Source: Bacteroidales bacterium (GTDB taxonomy: Bacteria > Bacteroidota > Bacteroidia > Bacteroidales > F082). Taken from it: a DNA stretch of 64,000 bases. Shown in pieces: positions 16,777 to 24,712 of this stretch (within the stretch, counting starts at the first letter, position 1; every line of letters starts with the position of its first letter). Under the pieces are notes generated by a model. It did not search any database. It was given only the letters and a program-made list of their open reading frames with translations, and was not told the DNA's origin. Both the position numbers and the translations under genes were made by a program. The stretch is from contig JAEEON010000074.1 of the NCBI GenBank assembly GCA_016284305.1, positions 1-64,000 on the forward strand. The letters run 5' to 3'.

Positions 16777-18288
16777 TTATCCTACGTGGATATTGTCTTT
16801 CACCAGTTTCATGATCTTCTCGGTGTCGTTACCTAATTCCTTACGGAGGTTGGCATCCTTGAAGTCACTGAGGAACTTGATCATATAATCGATGATGGCA
16901 TCGGAGAACACACCCTTGTCGGTATAGATCTTACGGTCTTTCTTGAGTTCCTTGGCGGCAGCCACGCAGCTATCGGGCAGTTGTTCGAGGGCTTCTTGCA
17001 CTTTCTTGTTCTTGGCGTCGTGGATGTTGACACCGAGACCGACGTAGGTCTTCTCAGCCACCTCAAGGGCGTTGGGCATTTCGAAGCCGTGACGGGCGGC
17101 GGCGCAAAGGGCGGCCATCAGCAGATACATGTCGGCGCAACCATCGGAAGCACGCCATTCAAAGGTCTGCTTGTCGCTGAAGTCGCGGTTCGACTTCTTC
17201 TCCATCGGGTTGCAGTCGGCCACCATGTCTTTGCCGTTGTTGATCCAGCCCAGCGGCACACGCACCAAGGCGCTACGGTTGCTGTACGACCAGCACAGTG
17301 AAGTCGGAGCTTCCTGATGGGGCACCAAGCGCATGAATGACAGCGGGTTCGGGTTGCCAAAGGCGGGCAGCGAGGTACCGGCATCCATATAACCGGCGAT
17401 GGCACGCTTGCCATAGTCGCTAAGTTCACCTTTTTCCACCATCACGCTCTTGCCGTTCTTCGTGAACTTGCAGTGGACGTGCATACCGGAACCGGCCTTG
17501 CCCACAGTGATCTTCGGAGCGAAGGTCAGCACCACGCCGTATTGGTAAGCCAGTTGGCGCATGATCCACTTGGCTACCACCAATTGGTCGGCAGCGTCCT
17601 CGATGTTGGTCGGCAGGAACTCGATCTCGTTCTGCTCGTAGATCTTACCATCATGGGTGAAGTTACCCACCTCGGAGTGACCGTATTTGATCAAACCACC
17701 GGCTTGGGCGATGAGGCGCATGGCTTCGACGCGGTATTCGGTGAACTTGTTGAACGGGGCACTCTCGTGATAGCCACGTTGATCTGGAACTTCATAGATT
17801 TCTTCATCATCGGCGATGATGTAATATTCCAACTCGCCCATGGTCTGCATTTCGAGACCAGTGGTCTTCTTGAAGACCTGGTGGGCTTTGCGGAGGATGT
17901 ACTCTGGGGAGCTTTCGAAAGGCTCGCCATCACGGTTATAGAACGAGCAGAGGATGTCGAGGGTAGGCACCTCTGAGAAGGGGTTGCGGAAAGCGGTCTT
18001 GTATTTCGGCACCACATAGAGGTCGCTCTTACCGGCCTCGATGAAGGGGAAGAGGCTGGAGCCATCGACACGCTCACCAGCGGAGAGGATGTTCTCCAGG
18101 TGCTCAGCGCTATGGATGACGAAGTTTAATGTTTTGAGTTTGCCGTCCCATCCACAGTAGTGGAAGTTGACGAATTCGATTTCATTTTCCTCGCAGTAGC
18201 GGATGATGTCGGCGCGGGTAAATTCAGCTGCCGGTTTCTGAAGATACTGAACCAGCAGGTTGGGGTTCATTGCAATGCGTTGATCCAT
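16777..18288 (-). CDS. glnA: Glutamine synthetase family protein (type I fold)
   Basis: Ligates ammonia to glutamate with ATP, the main nitrogen-assimilation step. Conserved elements in order: the beta-grasp domain (FVNFHYCGWDGKLKTLNF), the MGELEYYI metal strand, YEQNEIEF, the ATP-binding GSGMHVHCKF and SYSNRSALVRVP. The length of 503 residues fits GSI-like enzymes. Gamma-glutamyl-polyamine ligases share the fold, so substrate is inferred. It is monocistronic with a TATCTTTG -7 box upstream, divergent from the MntA-like gene. Confidence 0.88.
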   Translation of the reverse strand: MDQRIAMNPNLLVQYLQKPAAEFTRADIIRYCEENEIEFVNFHYCGWDGKLKTLNFVIHSAEHLENILSAGERVDGSSLFPFIEAGKSDLYVVPKYKTAFRNPFSEVPTLDILCSFYNRDGEPFESSPEYILRKAHQVFKKTTGLEMQTMGELEYYIIADDEEIYEVPDQRGYHESAPFNKFTEYRVEAMRLIAQAGGLIKYGHSEVGNFTHDGKIYEQNEIEFLPTNIEDAADQLVVAKWIMRQLAYQYGVVLTFAPKITVGKAGSGMHVHCKFTKNGKSVMVEKGELSDYGKRAIAGYMDAGTSLPAFGNPNPLSFMRLVPHQEAPTSLCWSYSNRSALVRVPLGWINNGKDMVADCNPMEKKSNRDFSDKQTFEWRASDGCADMYLLMAALCAAARHGFEMPNALEVAEKTYVGLGVNIHDAKNKKVQEALEQLPDSCVAAAKELKKDRKIYTDKGVFSDAIIDYMIKFLSDFKDANLRKELGNDTEKIMKLVKDNIHVG

Positions 18289-18334
18289 TACGATATAATT
18301 AAAAATTTAGAATTTAGAGGTTTTATTGGGGAGG

Positions 18335-18342
18335 CAAAGATA
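18335..18342 (-). promoter_or_regulatory. -7 box for glutamine synthetase gene
   Basis: TATCTTTG on the minus strand, 47 nt before the start codon, matches TAnnTTTG. No clear -33 partner was seen. Confidence 0.45.
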
Positions 18343-18374
18343 ATAAAAATAACAGGATGTTTCAGAAATATTTA

Positions 18375-18382
18375 TAAATTTG
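18375..18382 (+). promoter_or_regulatory. -7 box for the MntA/HepT pair
   Basis: TAAATTTG matches TAnnTTTG and ends 22 nt before the ATG at 18405. Confidence 0.45.
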
Positions 18383-18404
18383 CAAGGAAATCGGAAAAAG
18401 GACT

Positions 18405-18704
18405 ATGAGCAACCAAGCAATGATACAGATTATCGTTGAATACTTCAAAACCCAACCCGTTTTGAAAGCATGGCTGTTTGGTTCATACGCCCGTGGTGAG
18501 GAAACCCCCGAGAGCGATGTTGATCTTCTTGTTGAGTTTGACCATAGTTCGCCTATCGGATTATTTACCTACGCTCAAATATGGAGAGAATTACAAGAGC
18601 GTCTTGGCTGTGATGTTGACCTTGTTGAGGAAGGCACTTTAAAGCCCTTCGCCGTGGAATCGGCAAACCGTGATAAAAAATTGGTTTATGAGAGAGCAAG
18701 CTAA
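18405..18704 (+). CDS. MntA-type minimal nucleotidyltransferase (antitoxin)
   Basis: 99 residues forming a minimal nucleotidyltransferase. The family active-site motif GS-x10-D-x-D is fully present (GSYARGEETPESDVD, about residues 26-40), with a third acidic position in CDVDLVEE. In studied MntA/HepT systems this enzyme AMPylates a Tyr of the HEPN ribonuclease HepT and neutralises it. The next frame overlaps by 17 nt and encodes the HepT-like partner, as expected for a coupled pair. Confidence 0.85.
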   Translation: MSNQAMIQIIVEYFKTQPVLKAWLFGSYARGEETPESDVDLLVEFDHSSPIGLFTYAQIWRELQERLGCDVDLVEEGTLKPFAVESANRDKKLVYERAS

Positions 18705-19038
18705 GGATATTGACCGGTTATTTCATATTGAGGAGAGCATTGACCATGTAATGGATTTCCTTGAAGGGAAAACATTCGAGGAAATGAGTTCTAATGTAAT
18801 GTGCTTTCACGCAGTAGTTTAAAACATCATGATCATTGGCGAGGCAGCCAATATGCTGACTAAGGAGTTCCGAGACGAACACCCCGAGGTGCCGTGGCGA
18901 AACATTATTGACATGCGTAATGTGTTGGTTCATGGTTATTACATAGCCAGCCCATTATTTATTTGGGAGACTTACACCAAAGACCTAGGCCCTCTTTTAG
19001 AACAAGTAAAACGGTATATTGCCGAACTACAGAAATAG
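18688..19038 (+). pseudogene. HepT-like HEPN ribonuclease (toxin) with in-frame stop
   Basis: Frame from the ATG at 18688 reads 44 HepT-like residues, meets TAA at 18820-18822, and continues in the same frame with IIGEAANMLTKEF and the full HEPN signature R-x4-H-x-Y (RNVLVHGY, near the end of the protein) up to 19038. If the stop were a sense codon the product would be a normal ~116-residue HepT (DUF86). The overlap with the MntA gene supports this being its cognate partner. The downstream part alone (ATG at 18829, 69 residues) retains the catalytic motif but lacks helix 1. A sequencing or assembly error is the main alternative. Confidence 0.75.
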
Positions 19039-19099
19039 ATCTCAGCGTTCTTCAGGTTGATGGAAGAGGGTAGCCTTGGTCATCCCGTAATCAATCCCG

Positions 19100-20215
19100 T
19101 TACCGCTTCAGCATATTGAAATAAGCATCCAAGAGCTTTTGGGCACCGATGTAGGCGCTCATACGTTGGTTACGGACGTCATTTTCGATTAAGGGAAGGA
19201 GATCGTTGACCAGCTGGTTTTGATAGAAATCGGATTTCAAGGCAGATTCCATGGTGTCGATCATCATCTGGACATCTTGTTGGGAGCGTTTTTTCTGAAG
19301 GAAACCGTTCTCACGGATAGCTTGCACGTGATCATAGACCATTTGCCATACGGCATCGACGTTATAGCCTGTAAGGGAGGAGCAGGTAAGCACTTTGGTC
19401 TCTTGTCCCGACTCGGGCATGGGGAAGAGATGCAGGGCCGTGCGGCATTCGGCGGCGGCACGTTCGGCGCGCATCACATTATCACCATCGGCTTTGTTGA
19501 CAGCAATGCCATCGGCCATCTCCATGATGCCTCGTTTGATGCCCTGAAGCTCGTCGCCGGCGCCACTGATGAGGATGAGCAAGAAGAAATCGACCATGGA
19601 ATGCACGGCGGTCTCCGACTGTCCTACGCCTACAGTCTCGATGAAGATGGTATCGTAACCAGCAGCTTCACAGAGAATCACCGTCTCACGGGTTTTGCGC
19701 GCCACGCCGCCAAGGGTGCCTGCCGAGGCCGAGGGGCGGATGAAAGCATTGGGATGGACGGAAAGCTCCTCCATTCGGGTTTTATCACCCAAGATGGAAC
19801 CTTTGGAACGTTGGCTGGAAGGGTCAATGGCGAGCACGGCCAGCTTGTGGTCGTTGCGGCAGAGGTACATACCCAAGGCCTCGATGAAAGTACTCTTTCC
19901 GGCACCTGGGACACCGGTGATACCCAGACGAAGGGCCTTACCCGAATGGGGCAAACAGGCTGCGATGATCTGTTGGGCAAGCTCCTGATGCTGGGGAAGG
20001 GCGCTCTCCACCAACGTTATGGCCTTGCTCAAGGCCACACGGTCGCCTTTCAAGATGCCATTTACATACCATTCCAGAGGCTGGAGTTCCTGCTTATTCC
20101 TGCGCAAACGCTCAAGAGCCTGGGGGTTGACTTGGATCGGGCCATTGACACCTTCGGTGACTTTTAAGTTGGATTCCCATTCATGTTCCTGATTCTCAAA
20201 ATGTTCTATTTCCAT
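19100..20215 (-). CDS. meaB: MeaB-type GTPase, methylmalonyl-CoA mutase chaperone
   Basis: G3E-family GTPase that protects and reactivates adenosylcobalamin-dependent methylmalonyl-CoA mutase, part of the succinate-propionate route common in Bacteroidales. Walker A GITGVPGAGKST lies near residue 100, followed by AIDPSS, the switch-region IETVGVGQSE and the base-specificity motif VNKADGDN. 371 residues, slightly long at the N-terminus. No mutase gene lies within the window. A -7 box is present upstream, divergent from the glycogen-synthase-like gene. Confidence 0.93.
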   Translation of the reverse strand: MEIEHFENQEHEWESNLKVTEGVNGPIQVNPQALERLRRNKQELQPLEWYVNGILKGDRVALSKAITLVESALPQHQELAQQIIAACLPHSGKALRLGITGVPGAGKSTFIEALGMYLCRNDHKLAVLAIDPSSQRSKGSILGDKTRMEELSVHPNAFIRPSASAGTLGGVARKTRETVILCEAAGYDTIFIETVGVGQSETAVHSMVDFFLLILISGAGDELQGIKRGIMEMADGIAVNKADGDNVMRAERAAAECRTALHLFPMPESGQETKVLTCSSLTGYNVDAVWQMVYDHVQAIRENGFLQKKRSQQDVQMMIDTMESALKSDFYQNQLVNDLLPLIENDVRNQRMSAYIGAQKLLDAYFNMLKR

Positions 20216-20237
20216 ACCCTCGTGTTGTTTTGAAAGG

Positions 20238-20245
20238 CAAAGATA
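20238..20245 (-). promoter_or_regulatory. -7 box for meaB
   Basis: TATCTTTG on the minus strand, 23 nt before the meaB start, matches TAnnTTTG. Confidence 0.45.
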
Positions 20246-20287
20246 ATGTTTATAAAAGATTTTTTTTCGTGATTCGGTTTTTTTTTG

Positions 20288-20295
20288 TAACTTTG
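20288..20295 (+). promoter_or_regulatory. -7 box for glycogen-synthase-like gene
   Basis: TAACTTTG matches TAnnTTTG. It ends 23 nt before the ATG at 20319 and supports that start over the TTG at 20310. Confidence 0.5.
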
Positions 20296-20318
20296 CATTG
20301 AAACTCTAATTGCGCACT

Positions 20319-21134
20319 ATGACTAACAAGCATCGTGTACTATTTGTACACCAGGAAATCTTCCCCTATGTGCCGGAAACGCCGATGAGTGTGATCGGAA
20401 GAAACCTGCCACAACTGATACAGGAATTAGGAAAGGAGATCAGGATTTTCATGCCAAGATACGGCAACATCAACGAGCGGAGAAACCAGCTTCACGAAGT
20501 CATCCGTCTGTCGGGCATGAACCTCATCATCAACGACACGGACCACCCTCTTATCATTAAGGTGGCTTCGATACAGAAAGCGAGGATGCAGATTTATTTC
20601 ATTGACAACGACGATTTCTTCACCAAGAGAAAATACATGCTTTATGATCATGGCGGTCATTTTTGTGAAGATAACGACGACCGCACTGTCTTTTTCAACC
20701 GTGGGGTCATTGAAACGGTACGCAAACTGAACTGGTCGCCCGACGTGATCCATTGCAGTGGATGGATGACGGCCATCATGCCCATTTTCATCAAGAGAGG
20801 CTTCAAAGACAACCCCTTGTTCAATGAGTCGAAAGTCGTCTTTACCATCAATGATGACGATTTCAAGGGATCGCTGAAGAGTGGTTTTGACAAAAAAGTG
20901 AAGCTTCCGGGCATCACCGTCAAGGATCTCAAATACTATAAAGAACCTACTTACGTTAATCTCATCAAAGCGGCCATTGACTACTCCGACGGCATCATCC
21001 TCGGCAGCGAGAAAATCAACCCTGAGGTGGCCGAATACCTCAAGTCGAGCGGCAAACCCATGCTGGAGTACCAAGGACCCGAGAATTACGCGGCGGCTTA
21101 CAACGCCTTTTATGACACGATTTTAAGCAACTGA
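20319..21134 (+). CDS. Short glycogen/starch synthase-like protein (GT5 N-terminal half)
   Basis: 271 residues resembling only the N-terminal Rossmann half of GT5 glycogen synthases: VLFVHQEIFPYVPETPMS, LGKEIRIFMPRYGNINERR, a mid-protein RTVFFNRGVIETVRKLNW-type strand, DVIHCSGWMTAI and a later SDGIILGSEKI. The second GT-B domain that binds ADP-glucose is absent, so catalytic activity on its own is doubtful; short proteins of this type are commonly annotated as glycogen/starch synthase in Bacteroidetes. Start chosen at the first ATG. The DUF4270 lipoprotein gene follows after 8 nt and may be co-transcribed. Confidence 0.8.
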   Translation: MTNKHRVLFVHQEIFPYVPETPMSVIGRNLPQLIQELGKEIRIFMPRYGNINERRNQLHEVIRLSGMNLIINDTDHPLIIKVASIQKARMQIYFIDNDDFFTKRKYMLYDHGGHFCEDNDDRTVFFNRGVIETVRKLNWSPDVIHCSGWMTAIMPIFIKRGFKDNPLFNESKVVFTINDDDFKGSLKSGFDKKVKLPGITVKDLKYYKEPTYVNLIKAAIDYSDGIILGSEKINPEVAEYLKSSGKPMLEYQGPENYAAAYNAFYDTILSN

Positions 21135-21142
21135 CCTGTACA

Positions 21143-22498
21143 TTGAAAACACATCTTTTTACCAGAAAAAGCCTGAAAGTGGTCCTGTTGATCACTTTGG
21201 GAATCCTGAGTTTCTCCTGCAAGAAAACCACCGAGTCGATCGGTAACGGCTTGCTGTCGGAAGGAGACCTCATGGGAGTTTATTATACCGACACCATCAG
21301 CATCGACTGCTACTCCACAAGTATCGATTCCATGCTCACCAAAGGCATGACCTCGGTGTTGGTAGGCAGCATCATGGATCCCGTCATGGGCTTGACCAAC
21401 GCCAGCTTGCTGACCCAGCTGCATCTGTCATCCACCAACCAGCATTTTGGCGACAACCCCGTGGTGGACTCCGTGGTGCTTCAGTTGGCCTACAACGGCT
21501 ATTTTGGCGATACCACCACCCTGCAAACCATCCACGTCTATGAACTCGCCGACTCGCTCAGCACCGTGGACAACTACTATCAGTTCAGCGACGTGGAAGT
21601 GCTGCCCACTGACTTAGCCAACGGCTACCAGTTCTACCCGAAGCCAAAGACTACCGGAACCATCCTCGGAATCGACACTCTGACGAATCCCGTGCTCCGA
21701 ATCCCTCTGTCGAATAGCTTCGGAGAGAAACTCATCAGCGCCGACACCAGCGTGTATGCCACCCCTGAAGACTTCAAGCAATACGTCTATGGACTCAAGA
21801 TTTGCTGTGAGAGCGTCAGCGAGGACGGAGCCATCTTGTCCTTCTACCCCACCAGCAATACCATCACCGTGCTTCAACTCTATTACCATGAGAACCCGGA
21901 AGCAGAGACTCGAATGAGATTCAACTACTACATCACCGCCGATGATGTGTATTTCAACCAATACACCCACGACTATACCTTGGGTTCTCCAGAGTTTGTG
22001 CAACAAGTCGTTGAAGGCGACACGATGTTAGGCCAACAGCAGGTCTATCTCCAGTCGATGGGTGGTGTCAGGGCCATGATCCGGTTCCCGCATCTCACCG
22101 AATGGAAAGCTCCCTCCGAGAACAGCCATATCATCATCAACGAGGCCAAGCTCATCCTGCCTAACTCGTCGTTGCTTCCTGACTCAAGCGTCTATCAAAG
22201 CATCAGCTCCTTGGCTTTGCTCAACATCAACGGAGATGGAACCACTTCGGTGTTGCCCGATTACTTCGAAGGTGCCAATTATTACGGAGGCTCTTACTCA
22301 TCGACGAAAAAACAAGTGATGTTCCGCATCTCCGAGCACCTGCAAAAGATCGTGAAGGGCGAGCAGTCCAACCACGGCATGTACCTCTCCATCACCGGAG
22401 CCTCCTACAACGCCCTGCGTTGGATCATCAATGGCCCAGCATCGGAGGAGGACGAGAAGCTAAGATGCGAAATCAAATATTCCATCGTTGGAGAATAA
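21143..22498 (+). CDS. DUF4270 family lipoprotein
   Basis: A lipoprotein signal (KVVLLITLGILSFSC, Cys near residue 26) precedes ~425 residues typical of DUF4270: TESIGNGLLSEGDLMGVYYTDT at the start, repeated Thr/Ser-rich strands and a C-terminal ALRWIINGPAS segment. DUF4270 proteins are Bacteroidetes surface lipoproteins of unknown function, often encoded next to the short glycogen-synthase-like protein as here. The best start is a TTG at 21143, as no ATG fits the signal peptide. Confidence 0.85.
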   Translation: MKTHLFTRKSLKVVLLITLGILSFSCKKTTESIGNGLLSEGDLMGVYYTDTISIDCYSTSIDSMLTKGMTSVLVGSIMDPVMGLTNASLLTQLHLSSTNQHFGDNPVVDSVVLQLAYNGYFGDTTTLQTIHVYELADSLSTVDNYYQFSDVEVLPTDLANGYQFYPKPKTTGTILGIDTLTNPVLRIPLSNSFGEKLISADTSVYATPEDFKQYVYGLKICCESVSEDGAILSFYPTSNTITVLQLYYHENPEAETRMRFNYYITADDVYFNQYTHDYTLGSPEFVQQVVEGDTMLGQQQVYLQSMGGVRAMIRFPHLTEWKAPSENSHIIINEAKLILPNSSLLPDSSVYQSISSLALLNINGDGTTSVLPDYFEGANYYGGSYSSTKKQVMFRISEHLQKIVKGEQSNHGMYLSITGASYNALRWIINGPASEEDEKLRCEIKYSIVGE

Positions 22499-22517
22499 TG
22501 AATAAAACCATACTATC

Positions 22518-23144
22518 ATGAAAAAACTGATCCTTATGTCACTGATTTTTGCTGGTCTGATGTGCCAGGCCCAAGAGAAAGAAACCGTGGTGGTCATCGA
22601 GACCAACTACGGGACCATCAAAGCCAAGTTGTATAATGACACCCCGCTTCACCGCGACAACTTCATCAAGCTGGTCAACGAGGGTTGGTTCAACGGCTCG
22701 CCTTTCCATCGTGTCATCAACAAGTTCATGATCCAGGGTGGCCAAAACGCCGATGGCCGTCAGGACCCAGGTTACACCGTTCCCGCTGAGTTCCGTGCCA
22801 ACCATTTCCACAAGAAAGGCGCACTCTGTGCAGCACGTCAAGGCGACCAGGTAAACCCCAAGAAGGCCTCCAGCGGTTCACAGTTCTACATTGTCCAAGG
22901 ACAAGTGTATGACGACAAAACCCTCGACCTATATGAAAACCGCCTGGGTAAGGTCATCGGTCCCAAGCAACGCCAAGCTTACAAGAGCGTCGGTGGCACC
23001 CCGCACCTCGACGGAGACTACACGGTATTCGGAGAAGTCACCGAGGGGCTCGACATCGTTGACAAGATCGCCGGCGTCGAGACTGGTTACATGGATGTGC
23101 CCGTGAAACCTGTCACCATCAAAACCATCACCATTGAGAAATAA
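22518..23144 (+). CDS. Exported cyclophilin-type peptidyl-prolyl isomerase
   Basis: A signal peptide (residues 1-18, ending MCQAQ) precedes a cyclophilin fold. Conserved features are VVIETNYGTIKAKLYND, SPFHRVINKFMIQGG (containing the catalytic Arg), a SGSQFYIVQG strand and FGEVTEGLDIVDKIA. It catalyses proline cis-trans isomerisation, here in the periplasm. 208 residues. pheS begins 5 nt after its stop codon. Confidence 0.93.
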   Translation: MKKLILMSLIFAGLMCQAQEKETVVVIETNYGTIKAKLYNDTPLHRDNFIKLVNEGWFNGSPFHRVINKFMIQGGQNADGRQDPGYTVPAEFRANHFHKKGALCAARQGDQVNPKKASSGSQFYIVQGQVYDDKTLDLYENRLGKVIGPKQRQAYKSVGGTPHLDGDYTVFGEVTEGLDIVDKIAGVETGYMDVPVKPVTIKTITIEK

Positions 23145-23149
23145 GCATC

Positions 23150-24163
23150 ATGAAAGAGAAGATTGAACAGATATTAAACGAGGTCAAGAACTTCCAAGCC
23201 GAGAACAAAGAGGCCTTGGAGAACTTCCGTATCACTTACTTGAGCAAGAAAGGCATCATCCCGAACTTGTTCGCTGATTTCAAGACGGTGGCACCCGAGC
23301 TTCGCAAGGAGATGGGCATGCGCCTCAACGAGCTGAAGAACACGGTGAGTGCCAAGGTCGAAGAACAGCTGCAACGCTTCGAGACCCAGAGCAGCTCCGA
23401 TGCCGGATTCGACATGACCATGCCTGCCGACGAGATGAAAGGCTCACGTCACCCTTTGTCAATCGTGCGTCGCGACATCAACGAAATCTTTGAACATCTG
23501 GGCTTCACCATCGCCGAGGGCCCGGAAATCGAGGACGACTTCCACGTGTTCTCCGCATTGAACTTCCCACCCGACCATCCTGCACGCGACATGCAAGACA
23601 CCTTCTTCATCACGAAGAACCCCGACGTGCTGCTGCGCACCCACACCTCGAGCATCCAAGTCCGCACCATGGAGAAACAACAGCCTCCGATCCGCATCAT
23701 CGCCCCCGGACGAGTGTTTCGTAACGAGGCCATCTCTGCCCGCGCCCACTGCATCTTCCACCAGATCGAAGGCTTGTATATCGACGAGAACGTTTCGTTC
23801 GCTGACCTGAAACAGACTTTATATCATTTCGTACAGGAGTTCTTCGGCGAAGGCACCAAGGTGCGCTTCCGTCCCTCCTACTTCCCCTTCACCGAGACCT
23901 CGGCGGAGATGGATATCTCATGCAACATCTGCGGTGGCAAGGGATGCAACATCTGCAAACATACAGGTTGGGTGGAAATCCTTGGCTGTGGCATGTGTGA
24001 CCCCAACATCCTCATCGCCAGTGGCATCGACCCGGAAAAATACACTGGATTCGCCTTCGGCATGGGTGTGGAACGTATCGCCATGCTGAAATACGGCATC
24101 AACGACCTGAGACTCTTCTTCGAGAACGACCTCAAGTTCCTTGAACAATTCGAGTTGAGTTGA
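23150..24163 (+). CDS. pheS: Phenylalanyl-tRNA synthetase alpha subunit
   Basis: Class II synthetase catalytic subunit; charges tRNA-Phe together with PheT, which is not in the window. It has an N-terminal coiled-coil (residues 1-85), motif 1 around HPLSIVRRDINEIFEHLGF, the LLRTHTSSIQVRTM region, motif 2 APGRVFRNEAISARAH and motif 3 near GFAFGMGVERIAMLKYG. Unusually visible is a Cys-rich segment CNICGGKGCNICKHTGW that is shared by many PheS proteins. 337 residues, full length. Confidence 0.96.
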   Translation: MKEKIEQILNEVKNFQAENKEALENFRITYLSKKGIIPNLFADFKTVAPELRKEMGMRLNELKNTVSAKVEEQLQRFETQSSSDAGFDMTMPADEMKGSRHPLSIVRRDINEIFEHLGFTIAEGPEIEDDFHVFSALNFPPDHPARDMQDTFFITKNPDVLLRTHTSSIQVRTMEKQQPPIRIIAPGRVFRNEAISARAHCIFHQIEGLYIDENVSFADLKQTLYHFVQEFFGEGTKVRFRPSYFPFTETSAEMDISCNICGGKGCNICKHTGWVEILGCGMCDPNILIASGIDPEKYTGFAFGMGVERIAMLKYGINDLRLFFENDLKFLEQFELS

Positions 24164-24240
24164 AAGGTAAAAGATGAAAAAAGATGAAAGGTGAAAGGTC
24201 ATGGTTGAAAAAGTACCTTTCACCTTTCAATTTTCACCTC
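24164..24240. terminator. Inverted stuttering repeat between convergent pheS and tatA
   Basis: 24185-24199 and 24215-24229 are perfect 15-nt inverted arms (TGAAAGGTGAAAGGT and its complement) around a 15-nt loop. They are embedded in GAAAGGTGAAA / TTTCACCTTTC stutter sequence. There is no long T-run, so terminator function is inferred from position and stem strength. Confidence 0.5.
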
Positions 24241-24414
24241 TCAATTCTCACCTTTCTCCTCCTCATCATCCTTTCCATTCACTCCATCTTTGAAGCTTTT
24301 GACGCCTTTTCCCAAACCGCGCATCAGTTCGGGTATTTTGCGACCGCCAAAGATTAACAGGATGACCAAGGCGATGATGAGAATTTCTTGAGTGCCAATT
24401 GCTAACAGTGTCAT
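24241..24414 (-). CDS. tatA: Sec-independent translocase protein TatA/E
   Basis: A 57-residue protein read by hand. It has one N-terminal membrane helix (IGTQEILIIALVILLIFGG), the hinge FGGRKIPELMRGLGKGVKSF of the TatA amphipathic helix, and an acidic tail rich in Asp/Glu/Lys. This is the pore-forming or adaptor subunit of the twin-arginine translocase. Its stop codon and last residues are formed by the stuttering repeat CACCTCTCAATTCTCA (24235-24250, plus strand). No tatC lies nearby. A TATTTTTG box sits 27 nt upstream. Confidence 0.9.
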   Translation of the reverse strand: MTLLAIGTQEILIIALVILLIFGGRKIPELMRGLGKGVKSFKDGVNGKDDEEEKGEN

Positions 24415-24428
24415 GACTATCGTTTCTA

Positions 24429-24473
24429 TAATGAATGATGCAAAAATAATAATATTTTCCGCATCATTTCATT
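24429..24473. repeat. Near-palindrome between the small PID-CTERM-like gene and tatA
   Basis: AATGAATGATGC and GCATCATTTCATT are complementary apart from a one-base bulge, around an AT-rich loop. It covers the 3' end of the small gene at 24464 and the tatA -7 box (TATTTTTG, 24441-24448, minus strand). It could be a weak terminator or a processing hairpin. Confidence 0.35.
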
Positions 24474-24703
24474 TTTCGCTTTTTTTTCAGCAGATAAACC
24501 GCACCAAGACAACATAATAAGGATACCCCTTCCGATATCGGGGCATATTGGTCGTAGGTCACACCCAAGACAGGGATGAAGGGGGGCGTACCCTCCACTT
24601 CGACACGCGACCGATTCTCGTCAGATTCCAACAGGATAACTTGGGCTTCGGCTTTATACACTAAAGCCAACAATAGGATCATGGATGATAGTATTCGTTT
24701 CAT
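24464..24703 (-). CDS. Small exported protein with PID-CTERM-like membrane tail
   Basis: 79 residues. An N-terminal signal peptide (MILLLALVYKAEAQ) is followed by a short Glu/Asp-containing mature region, then PISEGVSLLCCLGAVYLLKK: a Pro-Ile-x2-Gly motif, a hydrophobic helix and a Lys/Arg tail. This tripartite end resembles the PID-CTERM small-protein tails of T9SS-bearing Bacteroidetes. It starts 9 nt after the stop of the large GLUG-repeat T9SS gene and is surely co-transcribed with it. Function unknown. Confidence 0.65.
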   Translation of the reverse strand: MKRILSSMILLLALVYKAEAQVILLESDENRSRVEVEGTPPFIPVLGVTYDQYAPISEGVSLLCCLGAVYLLKKKRKMK

Positions 24704-24712
24704 GGCAATAAA

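Noticed and set aside
18820-18822. Recoding of the TAA inside HepT as a sense codon
   Set aside because: No recoding signal is visible and TAA is used as the normal stop throughout the window; mutation or sequencing error is simpler.
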